A DNA stretch of 64,000 nucleotides from Blastomonas natatoria (GCF_003201955.1 NZ_QJJM01000010.1:62001-126000); one strand, 5' to 3'. Counted from the stretch's first letter, positions 8,960-17,139 are shown. Program-made: numbers and translations. The notes: generated by a model from the sequence alone, not told the origin.

Positions 8960-9570
8960 CCCGATGGCACACCCCGTTCGCCCTTGCTCCGCTGCTGTTC
9001 GCGCTTGCCGGTTGCGCCACCACCCTGCCCGCCGCTGACCCGCAGGCTGCGTTCATGGCCAGCCTCGCCCAGCATTGCGGCAAGGCCTATCCCGGGCGGC
9101 TGGTGAGCACCGACCCCGCCGATGCCGATCTCGTCGGCAAGCCGATGATTGTCCATTTCCGCGCCTGCAGCGCAAACCGGATGGAAATCCCCTTCCATGT
9201 CGGCACCGCGAACGGCGGCTGGAACCGATCGCGCACCTGGATCATCACCCGGACCGGGACGGGCCTGCGCCTCAAGCACGATCACCGCCACGAGGACGGC
9301 AGCATCGACAAGGTCACCCAGTATGGCGGCGACACCGCCAGCCCCGGAACACCCGGCCAGCAGATATTCCCGGTCGATGCCGAAAGCATCGCGATGTTTC
9401 ACGCGCAGGGCCTCGGCGCATCGGTGACCAACAGCTGGATCGTGGGCATCGACGCGCGCACCTATGTCTATGCCCTGCGCCGCCCCGACGGACCCGATGC
9501 GCGCAACTTCCGCGTCGAGTTCGACCTCACCCAACCGGTCGCCCCACCCCCTGCACCCTGGGGCTGGTAG
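8956..9570 (+). CDS. Hypothetical lipoprotein
   Basis: A 204-residue protein of unknown function. The N-terminus MTRWHTPFALAPLLFALAGC is a lipoprotein signal with a LAGC lipobox, so the mature protein should be lipidated at Cys20 and anchored in a membrane facing the periplasm. The rest is soluble, with a HFRACSANRMEIPFHVG segment and many aromatic residues, and has no motif I recognise. The start codon overlaps the nth stop by 4 bp, so it is the last gene of the dapB-side operon. Confidence 0.8.
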   Translation: MTRWHTPFALAPLLFALAGCATTLPAADPQAAFMASLAQHCGKAYPGRLVSTDPADADLVGKPMIVHFRACSANRMEIPFHVGTANGGWNRSRTWIITRTGTGLRLKHDHRHEDGSIDKVTQYGGDTASPGTPGQQIFPVDAESIAMFHAQGLGASVTNSWIVGIDARTYVYALRRPDGPDARNFRVEFDLTQPVAPPPAPWGW

Positions 9571-9709
9571 GGGTGGCTGACGTTGGCTTTAGGAATGGGC
9601 ACTCTGACGGTCATAGTGGAATGGCAGCTTTGGTCTCCGTGCGGACAAAAGCGGAAGTTCTCTTATCGACCCCATTGCCGCCATTCCGGCTTGTGTATAT
9701 CTTGCGTCA

Positions 9710-10027
9710 ATGGAACTCTTCGATGAAAACGCCGCCGTTTTAAGCGATATGGAAAGTCGCAGAGTTGATTTGAGTTACGAACGAGAGGTCGATTTCTCGC
9801 ACGTATTTCAATCATCAGATTCCGCTGAAGCATTCATTCGCGCCTGCTTAAAGCAGGGCCTCAAAGCGGCTGATACTACCGACGACTTGATGGATAATTT
9901 CGACGTCACGGTTTCAATTCTCATGATGCCTTCGTGTGATAACATCACGGCAGCTGAAAAGAGGCTAGGGAATTTGGCGGCACGCTTTGAAGGACGTGCC
10001 GATGGTTGGGGCTTCTTCTCGAATTAA
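9710..10027 (+). CDS. RraB-like protein (RNase E inhibitor family), low GC
   Basis: A 105-residue acidic protein ending with the RraB-family block LAARFEGRADGWGFFSN, preceded by a helix and strand pattern (DNFDVTVSILMMPSCDNITAAE) typical of the family. Characterised RraB binds RNase E and changes mRNA decay; whether this copy does so is inference. The region is strikingly AT-richer than its neighbours: I count 84 G/C in 180 bases at 9721-9900 (47%). This, with 140 to 220 bp of non-coding DNA on either side, suggests a horizontally acquired cassette. Confidence 0.7.
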   Translation: MELFDENAAVLSDMESRRVDLSYEREVDFSHVFQSSDSAEAFIRACLKQGLKAADTTDDLMDNFDVTVSILMMPSCDNITAAEKRLGNLAARFEGRADGWGFFSN

Positions 10028-10247
10028 GCGGCAGCTAACCACCCATTTGTCGCCATTCGCGCTGTTTGCGATTTTTCCCAATAGCGGACATCTCCAAAAG
10101 CTTCGGAGAACTGTGACGCCTGAGCCTTGTCTCCTGTAACGCGCTTGCGAAACCGAGGCTTTGCCATGCTCGCGAATTGTCGCGCTTTGCACGGCGATTG
10201 GCGCTATGGCGGTGATCCGGGCGCACCGCCTGGACAAGGAACAGACC

Positions 10248-10376
10248 ATGGCTAAGGGCCAGAAGAAATCGAACCGCGAAGTCCGCAAGCCCAAGGCCGA
10301 AAAGCCCAAGCCCCAGAACGCCTCCAACCCTTCGACCAAGCCCGGCGGGCTGAACATCGTGACCCTGAAGAGCTGA
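10248..10376 (+). CDS. Small basic conserved-type protein, 42 aa
   Basis: A short gene starting at the ATG at 10248 with an AAGGAAC ribosome-binding stretch 6 nt upstream. The product begins MAKGQKKSNREVRKPK and is dominated by Lys, Arg, Asn and Pro, ending GGLNIVTLKS. Similar 'MAKGQ..SNRE.KKPK' mini-proteins are found in many alphaproteobacteria, but I know of no assigned function. The high charge suggests nucleic-acid or ribosome contact, which is inference. The next gene begins 10 bp after its stop. Confidence 0.75.
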   Translation: MAKGQKKSNREVRKPKAEKPKPQNASNPSTKPGGLNIVTLKS

Positions 10377-10386
10377 AAGACCGCCC

Positions 10387-10695
10387 ATGTCGACACGCGA
10401 TGGCGAAGACTATGTCTATGACGAGGCGAGCGGCGAATGGATCGCTCCCGGCGAAGCGGTCGCTGCGGCGGGTGAAGAGGGCATCGAGGTCCGCGATGCG
10501 GTCGGCAATCTGCTCGCCGATGGCGATCAGGTCACGCTGATCAAGGACCTCAAGGTCAAGGGCGCGGGGCAGACATTGAAGCGCGGCACGCTGATCAAGG
10601 CGATCCGGCTGACCGGCGACGCGCAGGAAATCGACTGCCGGTTCGACGGCATCAAGGGCCTGGTGCTGCGCGCCGAGTTCGTCCGCAAACGCTGA
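10387..10695 (+). CDS. PhnA/YjdM-domain protein
   Basis: A 102-residue protein whose second half (VRDAVGNLLADGDQVTLIKDL, then LKRGTLIKAIRL, IDCRFDGIKGLVL, AEFVRK) matches the SH3-like PhnA/YjdM domain. The N-terminal zinc ribbon present in full-length YjdM is missing and replaced by an acidic 30-residue segment containing YDEASGEWIAPGE. Despite the historical 'alkylphosphonate utilisation' name, YjdM is not a proven phosphonate enzyme, so I assign only the domain. It is probably co-transcribed with the 42-residue gene before it and the DoxX gene 6 bp after it. Confidence 0.8.
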   Translation: MSTRDGEDYVYDEASGEWIAPGEAVAAAGEEGIEVRDAVGNLLADGDQVTLIKDLKVKGAGQTLKRGTLIKAIRLTGDAQEIDCRFDGIKGLVLRAEFVRKR

Positions 10696-10700
10696 CCGTT

Positions 10701-11108
10701 ATGCCGCGCCAATCGCCCGTCCGCACCGGTTTTCGCTGGCTGCTGGCGCTGATCTATTTCGCGGCCGGGGTCATCCACATCCGCTCGCCCGGCGGGTTCC
10801 TTGCGATCACCCCGGGCTGGGTGCCGTTTCCCGATGAAATGGTCTTTCTGACCGGCGTTGCCGAGATCGCCGGCGCGATCGGGCTGATGATCCCGCGGCT
10901 GCGCCATGCCGCCGGGATCGGCCTTGCGCTCTATGCCCTGTGCGTCTGGCCCGCCAATTTCAACCACGCGATCAACGACATCGCCATCGGCGGCAACCGA
11001 TTGCCCTGGGCCTATCACGGCCCCCGGCTGATGCTGCAACCGCTGATCATCTGGTGGGCGCTCTGGGTCGGCGGGGTCACCGACTGGCCATTCAGCAAGC
11101 GGCGCTGA
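10701..11108 (+). CDS. DoxX-like membrane protein
   Basis: A 135-residue protein with four predicted hydrophobic segments and the pattern FRWLLALIYFAAGVIHI, GVAEIAGAIGLMIP and YALCVWPANFNHA, typical of the DoxX-like group of small quinone/redox-associated membrane proteins. No catalytic motif can be named. It follows the PhnA-domain gene by 6 bp in the same direction, and converges on ohrR, which ends 6 bp downstream of its stop. Confidence 0.8.
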   Translation: MPRQSPVRTGFRWLLALIYFAAGVIHIRSPGGFLAITPGWVPFPDEMVFLTGVAEIAGAIGLMIPRLRHAAGIGLALYALCVWPANFNHAINDIAIGGNRLPWAYHGPRLMLQPLIIWWALWVGGVTDWPFSKRR

Positions 11109-11114
11109 GCGCGC

Positions 11115-11576
11115 TCAACCCTCCGCGCCGGGCGCCGCCAGCATGGCCACCAGCTTGCGCACGCCCTCGCGGAGTTCGTCGAGCCCCTCGGGCGAGCGGC
11201 CGCCCGCGATCGTCTCGGGGACGTGCAGCGCGTCCGCCCGCAGCGCCCTGCCCTGTTCGGTCAGGCCGATCAGCACGCGCCGCTCGTCCTCGGCGTCGCG
11301 GGTACGGCTGACCAGGCCAGCCGCCTCCATCCGCTTGAGCAGCGGGGTCAAAGTCCCGCTGTCCAGATAGAGCCGCGCGCCCAGCGACCCGACCGTCTGA
11401 GGCTCGTCTTCCCACAGCACCAGCATCACCAGATATTGCGGGTAGGTGAGCCCCAGCGGCTTGAGCACCGGGCCGTAGAGCCGGTTCAGCAGGTTGGTGG
11501 CAGCGTAGAGCGGAAAGCACACCTGCCGATCGAGCAGAAGCGGATCATCACCCGGCGCTGCCACCGTGCCGGTCAT
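11115..11576 (-). CDS. ohrR: MarR-family organic hydroperoxide regulator
   Basis: Winged-helix repressor that senses organic peroxides. The 153-residue protein has the redox cysteine Cys20 in DRQVCFPLYA, the position of the sensing cysteine in OhrR proteins, then a helix-turn-helix around TVGSLGARLYLDSGTLTPLL and the wing DAEDERRVLIGLT. Its ATG overlaps the ohr stop by 4 bp (ATGA), so ohr and ohrR form an operon with ohr first. It presumably represses the shared promoter upstream of ohr, where a dyad is visible at 12042-12065. Confidence 0.92.
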   Translation of the reverse strand: MTGTVAAPGDDPLLLDRQVCFPLYAATNLLNRLYGPVLKPLGLTYPQYLVMLVLWEDEPQTVGSLGARLYLDSGTLTPLLKRMEAAGLVSRTRDAEDERRVLIGLTEQGRALRADALHVPETIAGGRSPEGLDELREGVRKLVAMLAAPGAEG

Positions 11577-11998
11577 TGTGCGAACACGCTGATCTTGACG
11601 TCGACATTGCCGCGGATCGCGTTCGAATAGGGGCAGACGGCGTGCGCTGCCTGAACGATCTCCTCGGCCTTGGCCTGATCGACGCCGGTGATCTCGACCT
11701 CCAGCGCGACGGCAAGCTGGAAACCGCCCTGCTCGGTCGGCAGCAGGCTGACCTCGGCGGCGACCTCGATATCGCTGTCCTTGACCTGCTCCGCCTTGCC
11801 GCGCGTCACATGGATGACGGCGTTCTCGAAACAGGCGGCATAGCCCGCCGCGAACAGCTGTTCGGGGTTGGTCGCGCCGCCCTTGCCGCCCAGTTCCTTG
11901 GGCATGGCGAGCGCGAGGTCGAGAATGCCGTCCTCGCTCTTGATGGTGCCGCTGCGGCCGCCATAGGCGTTGACGCGGGTGGTGTAGAGAGTGCTCAT
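11573..11998 (-). CDS. ohr: Organic hydroperoxide resistance protein
   Basis: Thiol peroxidase of the Ohr/OsmC family that reduces organic and lipid peroxides. The ATG at 11998 is preceded by a clear AAGGAG 7 nt upstream, making the further upstream in-frame ATG (12028) unlikely. The 141-residue product carries both catalytic cysteines: one in YAACFENAV and one in AHAVCPYSNA, plus the N-terminal ATNPEQLFAAGYA stretch with the Ohr-type glutamate. Transcribed ahead of its regulator ohrR. Confidence 0.95.
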   Translation of the reverse strand: MSTLYTTRVNAYGGRSGTIKSEDGILDLALAMPKELGGKGGATNPEQLFAAGYAACFENAVIHVTRGKAEQVKDSDIEVAAEVSLLPTEQGGFQLAVALEVEITGVDQAKAEEIVQAAHAVCPYSNAIRGNVDVKISVFAQ

Positions 11999-12041
11999 CT
12001 TCGGCTCCTTGTTGTCCGGGTATGACATTTATATAGGGATC

Positions 12042-12065
12042 AATTATATTGCGTACAATATGAAT
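12042..12065. promoter_or_regulatory. Candidate OhrR operator upstream of ohr
   Basis: ATATTG (12046-12051) and CAATAT (12056-12061) form a perfect inverted repeat around CGTA, with further partial symmetry out to 12042 and 12065. It lies 44 bp upstream of the ohr ATG in an AT-rich patch. Its form, TTG-N4-CAA within A/T flanks, resembles known OhrR sites. Confidence 0.6.
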
Positions 12066-12199
12066 GATCGGTGCGATGCCAAATTTATCGGCGCCGATTG
12101 TCGTGCGGTTGATCTCGCCGCGCGATTGCGTCACTAGGCGACGAGCGCCCGCCGTGACGGCTATCGTGCCAGAGCGGTAAGGCGCAATCCGGGGGTAGG

Positions 12200-12805
12200 A
12201 TGACCAAGGCAAGCCAGGCTGCGCGCTCGCGCGAGCCATCGACCGCGCATCTCGGCTGGATGGCGCGCGCACTCTATGCGCTGCTGATGTTCATCTACCG
12301 CCGCCACCGCTTCACGGCGGTGGGCACGCCGCCGCCCGAGCGGCGCTATGTCATCATCGCCGTGCCGCATACCAGCAACTGGGACTTTCCCAATTACATG
12401 GGGGTGACACGCGAACTCGGCCTGCAGACGCATTTCATGGCCAAGACCTCGCTGTTCCGCTGGCCGTTCGGCACTTTCATGCGCCAGATGGGCGGCGTTC
12501 CGGTCGATCGCAGCGCGGCGGGCGACATGGTCCAGCAGATGATCGCGGAATTCGCCGCGCGCGAGGACTTCATCCTGACCATCGCGCCCGAAGGCACGCG
12601 CAAGACGGTCGATGCCTGGCGCACCGGCTTCTACCGCATTGCGCATGGCGCGGGCGTGCCGATCGTCTGCGGCTTCATGGATTATGGCAACCGGCGCGCA
12701 GGCCTGGGCCCGGTGATCCACCCCACCGGCGATTACAAAAAGGACATGGCCCCCGCCTTCGCCTTTTATTCGGCGATGGCGGGGCGCAACGCGGTGCACA
12801 AATAG
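12200..12805 (+). CDS. Lysophospholipid acyltransferase family protein
   Basis: PlsC-type glycerolipid acyltransferase. The 201-residue protein has the catalytic H-X4-D motif HTSNWD, a GGVPVDRS block (motif II type) and the substrate motif PEGTRK, followed by a hydrophobic IVCGFMDYG segment. It transfers an acyl chain to a lysophospholipid or related lipid; the exact acceptor is unknown. It is shorter than PlsC proper (about 240) and has one hydrophobic N-terminal segment (LYALLMFIY) that would anchor it to the inner membrane. Convergent with nadA, whose stop is 22 bp away. Confidence 0.9.
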   Translation: MTKASQAARSREPSTAHLGWMARALYALLMFIYRRHRFTAVGTPPPERRYVIIAVPHTSNWDFPNYMGVTRELGLQTHFMAKTSLFRWPFGTFMRQMGGVPVDRSAAGDMVQQMIAEFAAREDFILTIAPEGTRKTVDAWRTGFYRIAHGAGVPIVCGFMDYGNRRAGLGPVIHPTGDYKKDMAPAFAFYSAMAGRNAVHK

Positions 12806-12827
12806 CGCCGGCGGCGCCCCGGGCCGA

Positions 12828-13835
12828 TCAGCCCTGATGCGCGAGATCGGGGCGGCCGAGATCGCCCTGGCCCACCGGGCTGCTCGCCATTTCGAGCATC
12901 CGGTCGAGCGACTTTTTCGCCTGAAGCCGCAGTTCCTCGTCAAGCTCGATGCGTGGCTCGAGATCGCGCAAGGCGACATAGAGCTTTTCCATCGTGTTGA
13001 GCGCCATGTACGGGCAGATATTGCAGTTGCAGTTGCCGTCCGCACCGGGCGCGCCGATGAACGTCTTTTCCGGCACCGCCTTTTCCATCTGGTGTATGAT
13101 GTGCGGCTCGGTCGCGACGATCACCACCTCGCTCGGCGTTTCCTTGGCGAATTTCAGGATCGCGCTCGTCGATCCGACCATATCGGCATGGTCGATGATA
13201 TGCGCCGGGCATTCGGGATGCGCAGCAACCGGCGCGTCGGGATATTGCGCCTTGAGCTTGAGCAGTTCGGTCTCGCTGAACGCCTCGTGCACGATGCACA
13301 CGCCCGGCCAGAGCAGCATCTCGCGGCCCAGCTTGCGCTGGAGATAGCCGCCCAGATGCTTGTCGGGACCGAAGATGATCTTCTGGTCCGCCGGGATCTG
13401 GCTCAGGATCTTCTCCGCCGAGGACGAGGTTACGATGATGTCGGACAGCGCCTTCACCTCGGTCGAGCAGTTGATATAGGTGAGCGCGATATGGTCCGGG
13501 TGCTGCGCGCGGAACGCGGCGAACTTGTCCGGCGGGCAGCTGTCCTCAAGGCTGCAGCCCGCGTCGAGATCGGGCAGCACGACGATCTTGTCGGGCGAGA
13601 GGATCTTGGCGGTTTCGGCCATGAACTTGACCCCGCAAAAGGCGATGACATCGGCATCGGTCTCCGCCGCGATGCGCGACAGCTCCAGCGAATCTCCGAC
13701 GAAATCGGCGAGATCCTGCAATTCGGGCTTCTGGTAATAATGCGCCAGGATGACCGCGTTCTTCTCCTTGCGCAGCCGGTCGATCTCGGCGCGCAGGTCG
13801 AGGCCGGAGAGGTTTTCGCGGGGTTGAGCAGTCAT
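12828..13835 (-). CDS. nadA: Quinolinate synthase
   Basis: 4Fe-4S enzyme condensing iminoaspartate with dihydroxyacetone phosphate in de novo NAD synthesis. The start at 13835 (MTAQPRENLSG) is favoured, with AAGGA about 10 nt upstream; an in-frame ATG 14 codons earlier exists. The 335-residue protein shows HYYQKPELQDLADFVGDSL, FCGVKFMAETAK, PDLDAGCSLEDSCP, and the C-terminal cysteine cluster CNCNICPYM. No nadB or nadC is adjacent. Upstream is an MBL-fold hydrolase gene in the same direction, 69 bp away. Confidence 0.95.
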   Translation of the reverse strand: MTAQPRENLSGLDLRAEIDRLRKEKNAVILAHYYQKPELQDLADFVGDSLELSRIAAETDADVIAFCGVKFMAETAKILSPDKIVVLPDLDAGCSLEDSCPPDKFAAFRAQHPDHIALTYINCSTEVKALSDIIVTSSSAEKILSQIPADQKIIFGPDKHLGGYLQRKLGREMLLWPGVCIVHEAFSETELLKLKAQYPDAPVAAHPECPAHIIDHADMVGSTSAILKFAKETPSEVVIVATEPHIIHQMEKAVPEKTFIGAPGADGNCNCNICPYMALNTMEKLYVALRDLEPRIELDEELRLQAKKSLDRMLEMASSPVGQGDLGRPDLAHQG

Positions 13836-13904
13836 GTCGGTTGCATCCTTGTGAAACAGTGCATGCCATAGCGGCATAACAGGCCGTGTGCAGCCCTTTT
13901 GGGT

Positions 13905-14780
13905 TCAAGCCGGTTCGGCAAGCCGCCACAGCTCACCGTCCCGCGCAACGGTGCCGCGCGTTTCCAGATCGATCAGATGGGCCAGAACCGACCGACCCGC
14001 CGCGCCATAGAGCCTCGAATCGATGCCCTTGTACATTTCGGGCACCATCGCGGGGATGGTCTGCGGCCCCCCTTCGAGCTGACGCAGCACCTGGCGTTCG
14101 CGCTGCTTGCGATGGCCCATCATTCCGCGCACCAGTTGCGCCGGGTTCTCTACCGCCGGGCCATGCGCCGGATAATAGATGCGGTCGGAGCGTTCCTGCA
14201 ACCTGGCGAGGCTCGCCATATAGGCCGCCATGTCGCCATCGGGCGGCGAGATGACGCTGGTCGACCAGCCCATCACATGATCGCCGGTAAACAGTGCGCC
14301 GCTTTCGACCAGCGCCAGGCACAGATGATTGCTGGTATGACCGGGCGTCGCCACCGCCTCGATCGTCCAGCCGTCGCCCGCAACGCGTTCGCCATCGGCA
14401 AGCACGCGATCGGGCGCGTAGGTGGTGTCGAACGCCTCGTCGGCGCGCGGGCCATCGTCGGACAGAATGAGCGGCGCGCAACCGATGATCGGCGCGCCAG
14501 TCCGCGCCCTGAGCGGCGCGGCGGCGGGGCTGTGATCGCGGTGCGTATGCGTGCACATGATCGCGGCGATGCGGGCATCGCCCACGGTCGCGAGGATCGC
14601 ATCGATATGCGCCTCATCCGCCGGACCCGGATCGATGACCGCGACATCTGCGCCGTCGCCCACGACATAGGTCTGGGTGCCGGTATAGGTGAAGGGGGAC
14701 GGATTGCCCGCGAGCACGCGGCGGACAAGTGGTTCCATGGTCTCGGCAAGGCCGGTCGGCAGATCAGCGGGCAGTTCCAT
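13905..14780 (-). CDS. MBL-fold metallo-hydrolase (LACTB2-like)
   Basis: Metallo-beta-lactamase-fold protein with the zinc-binding motif THTHRDHS, the later ligands in ATPGHTSNH and FTGDHVMGW, and a final YYPAHGP histidine. The ATG at 14780 (MELPADLP) gives 291 residues; a longer start at 14813 is possible. A winged-helix-like C-terminal third (LVRGMMGHRKQRERQVL, then LIDLETRGTVARDG) is the usual layout of LACTB2-type hydrolases, which act on RNA or thioesters. The substrate here is unknown. Confidence 0.88.
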   Translation of the reverse strand: MELPADLPTGLAETMEPLVRRVLAGNPSPFTYTGTQTYVVGDGADVAVIDPGPADEAHIDAILATVGDARIAAIMCTHTHRDHSPAAAPLRARTGAPIIGCAPLILSDDGPRADEAFDTTYAPDRVLADGERVAGDGWTIEAVATPGHTSNHLCLALVESGALFTGDHVMGWSTSVISPPDGDMAAYMASLARLQERSDRIYYPAHGPAVENPAQLVRGMMGHRKQRERQVLRQLEGGPQTIPAMVPEMYKGIDSRLYGAAGRSVLAHLIDLETRGTVARDGELWRLAEPA

Positions 14781-14810
14781 CGCGCCTAAGTGGCATTGAA
14801 CACCATCAAA

Positions 14811-14843
14811 CAAAAGAGGCTGCGCAACTTTTGCCGCGCAGCC
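14811..14843 (-). terminator. Terminator after the BlaI-M56 operon
   Basis: Reading the minus strand, GGCTGCGC (14843-14836) pairs with GCGCAGCC (14825-14818) across a 10-nt loop and is followed by a T-rich stretch (TCTTTTG). It lies 12 bp after the M56 gene's stop codon. Confidence 0.75.
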
Positions 14844-14854
14844 CCTTCGTGACG

Positions 14855-16675
14855 TTACCAGGTCCGCGCCGGGGGGGCGGGGGGCTCGGGCGCTTCGGGC
14901 GGTGCCGGAATCCGGCTCATCTCGCGCCGGGCTTCGGCCATGTCCCGGCGCAGCTCGCGGCGCGCTTCGGCCAGCCCCGCGCGCATCTCGCGCAGGCCTT
15001 CATCGATATCGCGCAGCGCTTCGGCACGATCCTCGGCGCTGAGATGCGGGTTGCGACGGATTTCAGCGCGTGCGCGCTCCATCGACTTGCGACCTTCGGC
15101 CATGCCGCGTTCGATCTGCGCGGCGATCTCGGCTTCGTCGGGCATCATCTGGCCGCAGGTGACGACCTTGGTGCGCGTGACCTGACCATTGCGCGTCTCT
15201 GTCTGGGTCATGAAAGCCGCAGCTTTCGGCTTGCCTTCACAATCGGCAGTCTGAAGCCGCAACTGGCGACCATCGCCCAGCTCGATCACATTGTCGTTCG
15301 GCGAACCGAAGCGAACGATCACCTGCGACGCACGGGCCATCGCATTAGCCCGGTTACGCTCGGCGATGGCGATGGCGATGGCGCGATCGGCCTGGGCTGG
15401 CGCACGATCGGCGTCGGCCGCTGCACGATCCGCATCAGCAATCCTGCGGTCGGCATCGGCGCGCGAACGCTCGGCATCGGCTGCCATACGGTCGAGTTCC
15501 TTCTGCCGCGCGGGGCGGTTGAGCCGCAGCACCACTTGCTTGCCGTCCTCGCGGCGCAGCTTGTAGACGTAAACGCCATCATCGACCTCGACCGAGGGCG
15601 CAGCAGGTGCGGTGGGTGCCTCGGGCGCGTCGGGAGCCAGCGGCGCATCAGGCGCTTCGGGCTCGACCGGCTGTACGGCGTAGCTCACCGTCGCGGTCAT
15701 CGCCATCGCGGTCACCAGACCGCCGCCGATCAGCGATCCGCCCAGCCATTTGCGGCCCTTAGAGGTTTCCGACTGCTTCATGATCTTCAGCCGCTCGACG
15801 ATCTTTTCCTTGGGGTTCAAGGGGCTGGCAAAGGCGAGAGTGTGTCCGGTCGCCGCCTTGGCAATGGCGCGGGCATAGGCGAGCCGTTCAGCGCTCGTCC
15901 GGCGGCGCAGCACGCGGGCATCGCACGCCGCTTCCTGATCGAAGCGGAAGGCGCGCCAGGCCATCCAGGCCACAGGATTGAACCAGTGCAGCGACAGCAT
16001 CGCCAGCGCCGCGAAATTCGCCCAGAGGTCGCCCGCCCGGTGGTGGCTGCGTTCGTGCGCCAGCGCCAGCTCACGCTCGACCGGGTTGTAATCGCGGGTG
16101 AAGCCGATCGGCAGCGCGATATAACGCTGCCACAGGCCGAAGGCGAAGGGGCCCGAAATTCCGGCAATCTCGATCACGCGGATATCGTCGATCCGGGTCA
16201 CCTCGACCGCATCCTCGAGCAGTTCGCGCCGATTCTGCAGATAGGCGGAAAGCTGCGCGATCAGGAAGATCGCCGCGCCGCACAGCCACACCGTCACACC
16301 GATCGCGAACCAGTCGGCATCGGCGAGCAGGCTCTGCACCAGGCTTGGCTCGGGCATGGCATCGACGGCAGGCGTCGCAGCAGCTACCGCTGCCGGGATG
16401 ATCGCCGCGCCGGTTTCGGCGACTTCAGGTGCCGCAGGCGCGCTGACAAGGACCTCAATGGTCTGGACAAGCGGCGGCATGAACAGCCGCGCGAGCGGGA
16501 TCGCCCAGAGCGCATAGGCGAGTTCAGCGCCGAAATGCTTCGCCACCGGGCGGCGCAGCACCAGCACCAGCGCCATCAACGCGGCGGTGACGATCAGCGT
16601 GTCGACCAGCCACTGCCCGGCGACGCCATGCGCGAAATCGCTGAGCGATTGAAATGCGAGCCGCTCCCCGATCAT
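14855..16675 (-). CDS. BlaR1-like M56 peptidase with periplasmic coiled-coil module
   Basis: Membrane metalloprotease-type signal transducer, partner of the BlaI-type repressor encoded immediately upstream. The N-terminal 320 residues hold several membrane segments and the zinc motif HERSH (about residues 207-211). A further membrane segment near 305-325 is followed by a Pro/Ala/Asp/Glu-rich linker, a short DGVYVYKLRREDGKQVVLRL-type strand region, and an Ala/Arg/Asp helix with repeated ADADR units (about 400-450). It ends in another Arg/Glu-rich helix and a Pro tail. The penicillin-binding sensor domain of true BlaR1 is absent, so the signal is probably not a beta-lactam. The start overlaps the blaI stop by 4 bp. 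Confidence 0.87.
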   Translation of the reverse strand: MIGERLAFQSLSDFAHGVAGQWLVDTLIVTAALMALVLVLRRPVAKHFGAELAYALWAIPLARLFMPPLVQTIEVLVSAPAAPEVAETGAAIIPAAVAAATPAVDAMPEPSLVQSLLADADWFAIGVTVWLCGAAIFLIAQLSAYLQNRRELLEDAVEVTRIDDIRVIEIAGISGPFAFGLWQRYIALPIGFTRDYNPVERELALAHERSHHRAGDLWANFAALAMLSLHWFNPVAWMAWRAFRFDQEAACDARVLRRRTSAERLAYARAIAKAATGHTLAFASPLNPKEKIVERLKIMKQSETSKGRKWLGGSLIGGGLVTAMAMTATVSYAVQPVEPEAPDAPLAPDAPEAPTAPAAPSVEVDDGVYVYKLRREDGKQVVLRLNRPARQKELDRMAADAERSRADADRRIADADRAAADADRAPAQADRAIAIAIAERNRANAMARASQVIVRFGSPNDNVIELGDGRQLRLQTADCEGKPKAAAFMTQTETRNGQVTRTKVVTCGQMMPDEAEIAAQIERGMAEGRKSMERARAEIRRNPHLSAEDRAEALRDIDEGLREMRAGLAEARRELRRDMAEARREMSRIPAPPEAPEPPAPPARTW

Positions 16676-17043
16676 GACTTCAACTCCCCGATCAGCCGTT
16701 CGATTTCGGCCAGGTCCTCCGCCGTGAATTTCTGCTGTTCTGCCAGATGCGCGATAAGCGGCGCAGCGCGCCCGCCGAACAGGCGATCGACCAACCGCCG
16801 CGATTCGTCGCCGACATAGTCCTCGCGTGCCAGGATAGGGCTGTAGAGATAGCGGCGGCCGTCCTGGTCATAGGACACAGCCCCCTTGTTGGTGAGCCGC
16901 GACAGCAGCGTCTTGACCGTCTGCAACGACCATTCGCGTGCATCGGCCAGCGCTTCGGCCACCTCGGTCGCGGTGAGAGGCGCGCGCTGCCACAGCACCT
17001 CCATCACCGCATGTTCCGCATCACTGATCCGTTCGGGAGCCAT
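16672..17043 (-). CDS. BlaI/MecI/CopY family repressor
   Basis: Winged-helix repressor cleaved or inactivated on signal from its M56 partner. The 123-residue protein has the family helix-turn-helix (ISDAEHAVMEVLWQRAPLTA, EVAEAL, WSLQTVKTLLSRLTNKGAV), the wing YDQDGRRYLYSP and a C-terminal dimerisation helix ending AEIERLIGELKS. It is co-transcribed with the M56 gene through an ATGA overlap. It likely autoregulates through repeated TAC...GTA sites just upstream (17068-17111). Confidence 0.92.
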   Translation of the reverse strand: MAPERISDAEHAVMEVLWQRAPLTATEVAEALADAREWSLQTVKTLLSRLTNKGAVSYDQDGRRYLYSPILAREDYVGDESRRLVDRLFGGRAAPLIAHLAEQQKFTAEDLAEIERLIGELKS

Positions 17044-17067
17044 TCGAGTCGCCTTCGCCTGCTACGG

Positions 17068-17111
17068 GATTACGACTACGGGTGTAATCGATTCGACTAC
17101 GGCTGTAAACG
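17068..17111 (-). promoter_or_regulatory. Candidate BlaI-type operator upstream of blaI-M56
   Basis: Two 17-bp direct repeats, GACTACGGGTGTAATCG (17074-17090) and GACTACGGCTGTAAACG (17095-17111), start 21 bp apart, about two helical turns. Each contains a TAC...GTA half-dyad as in BlaI/CopY sites. An overlapping perfect inverted repeat GATTAC-N10-GTAATC spans 17068-17089. They lie 25-68 bp upstream of the blaI start. Confidence 0.6.
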
Positions 17112-17139
17112 GTGAATGTGTCGGGGATGCTCGCCGAGC

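Noticed and set aside
14729-16819. A 696-codon open frame on the plus strand
   Set aside because: It is antisense to the M56/BlaI genes, whose motifs and overlaps are clear. The plus-strand product has only His/Arg/Gly-rich shadow sequence.
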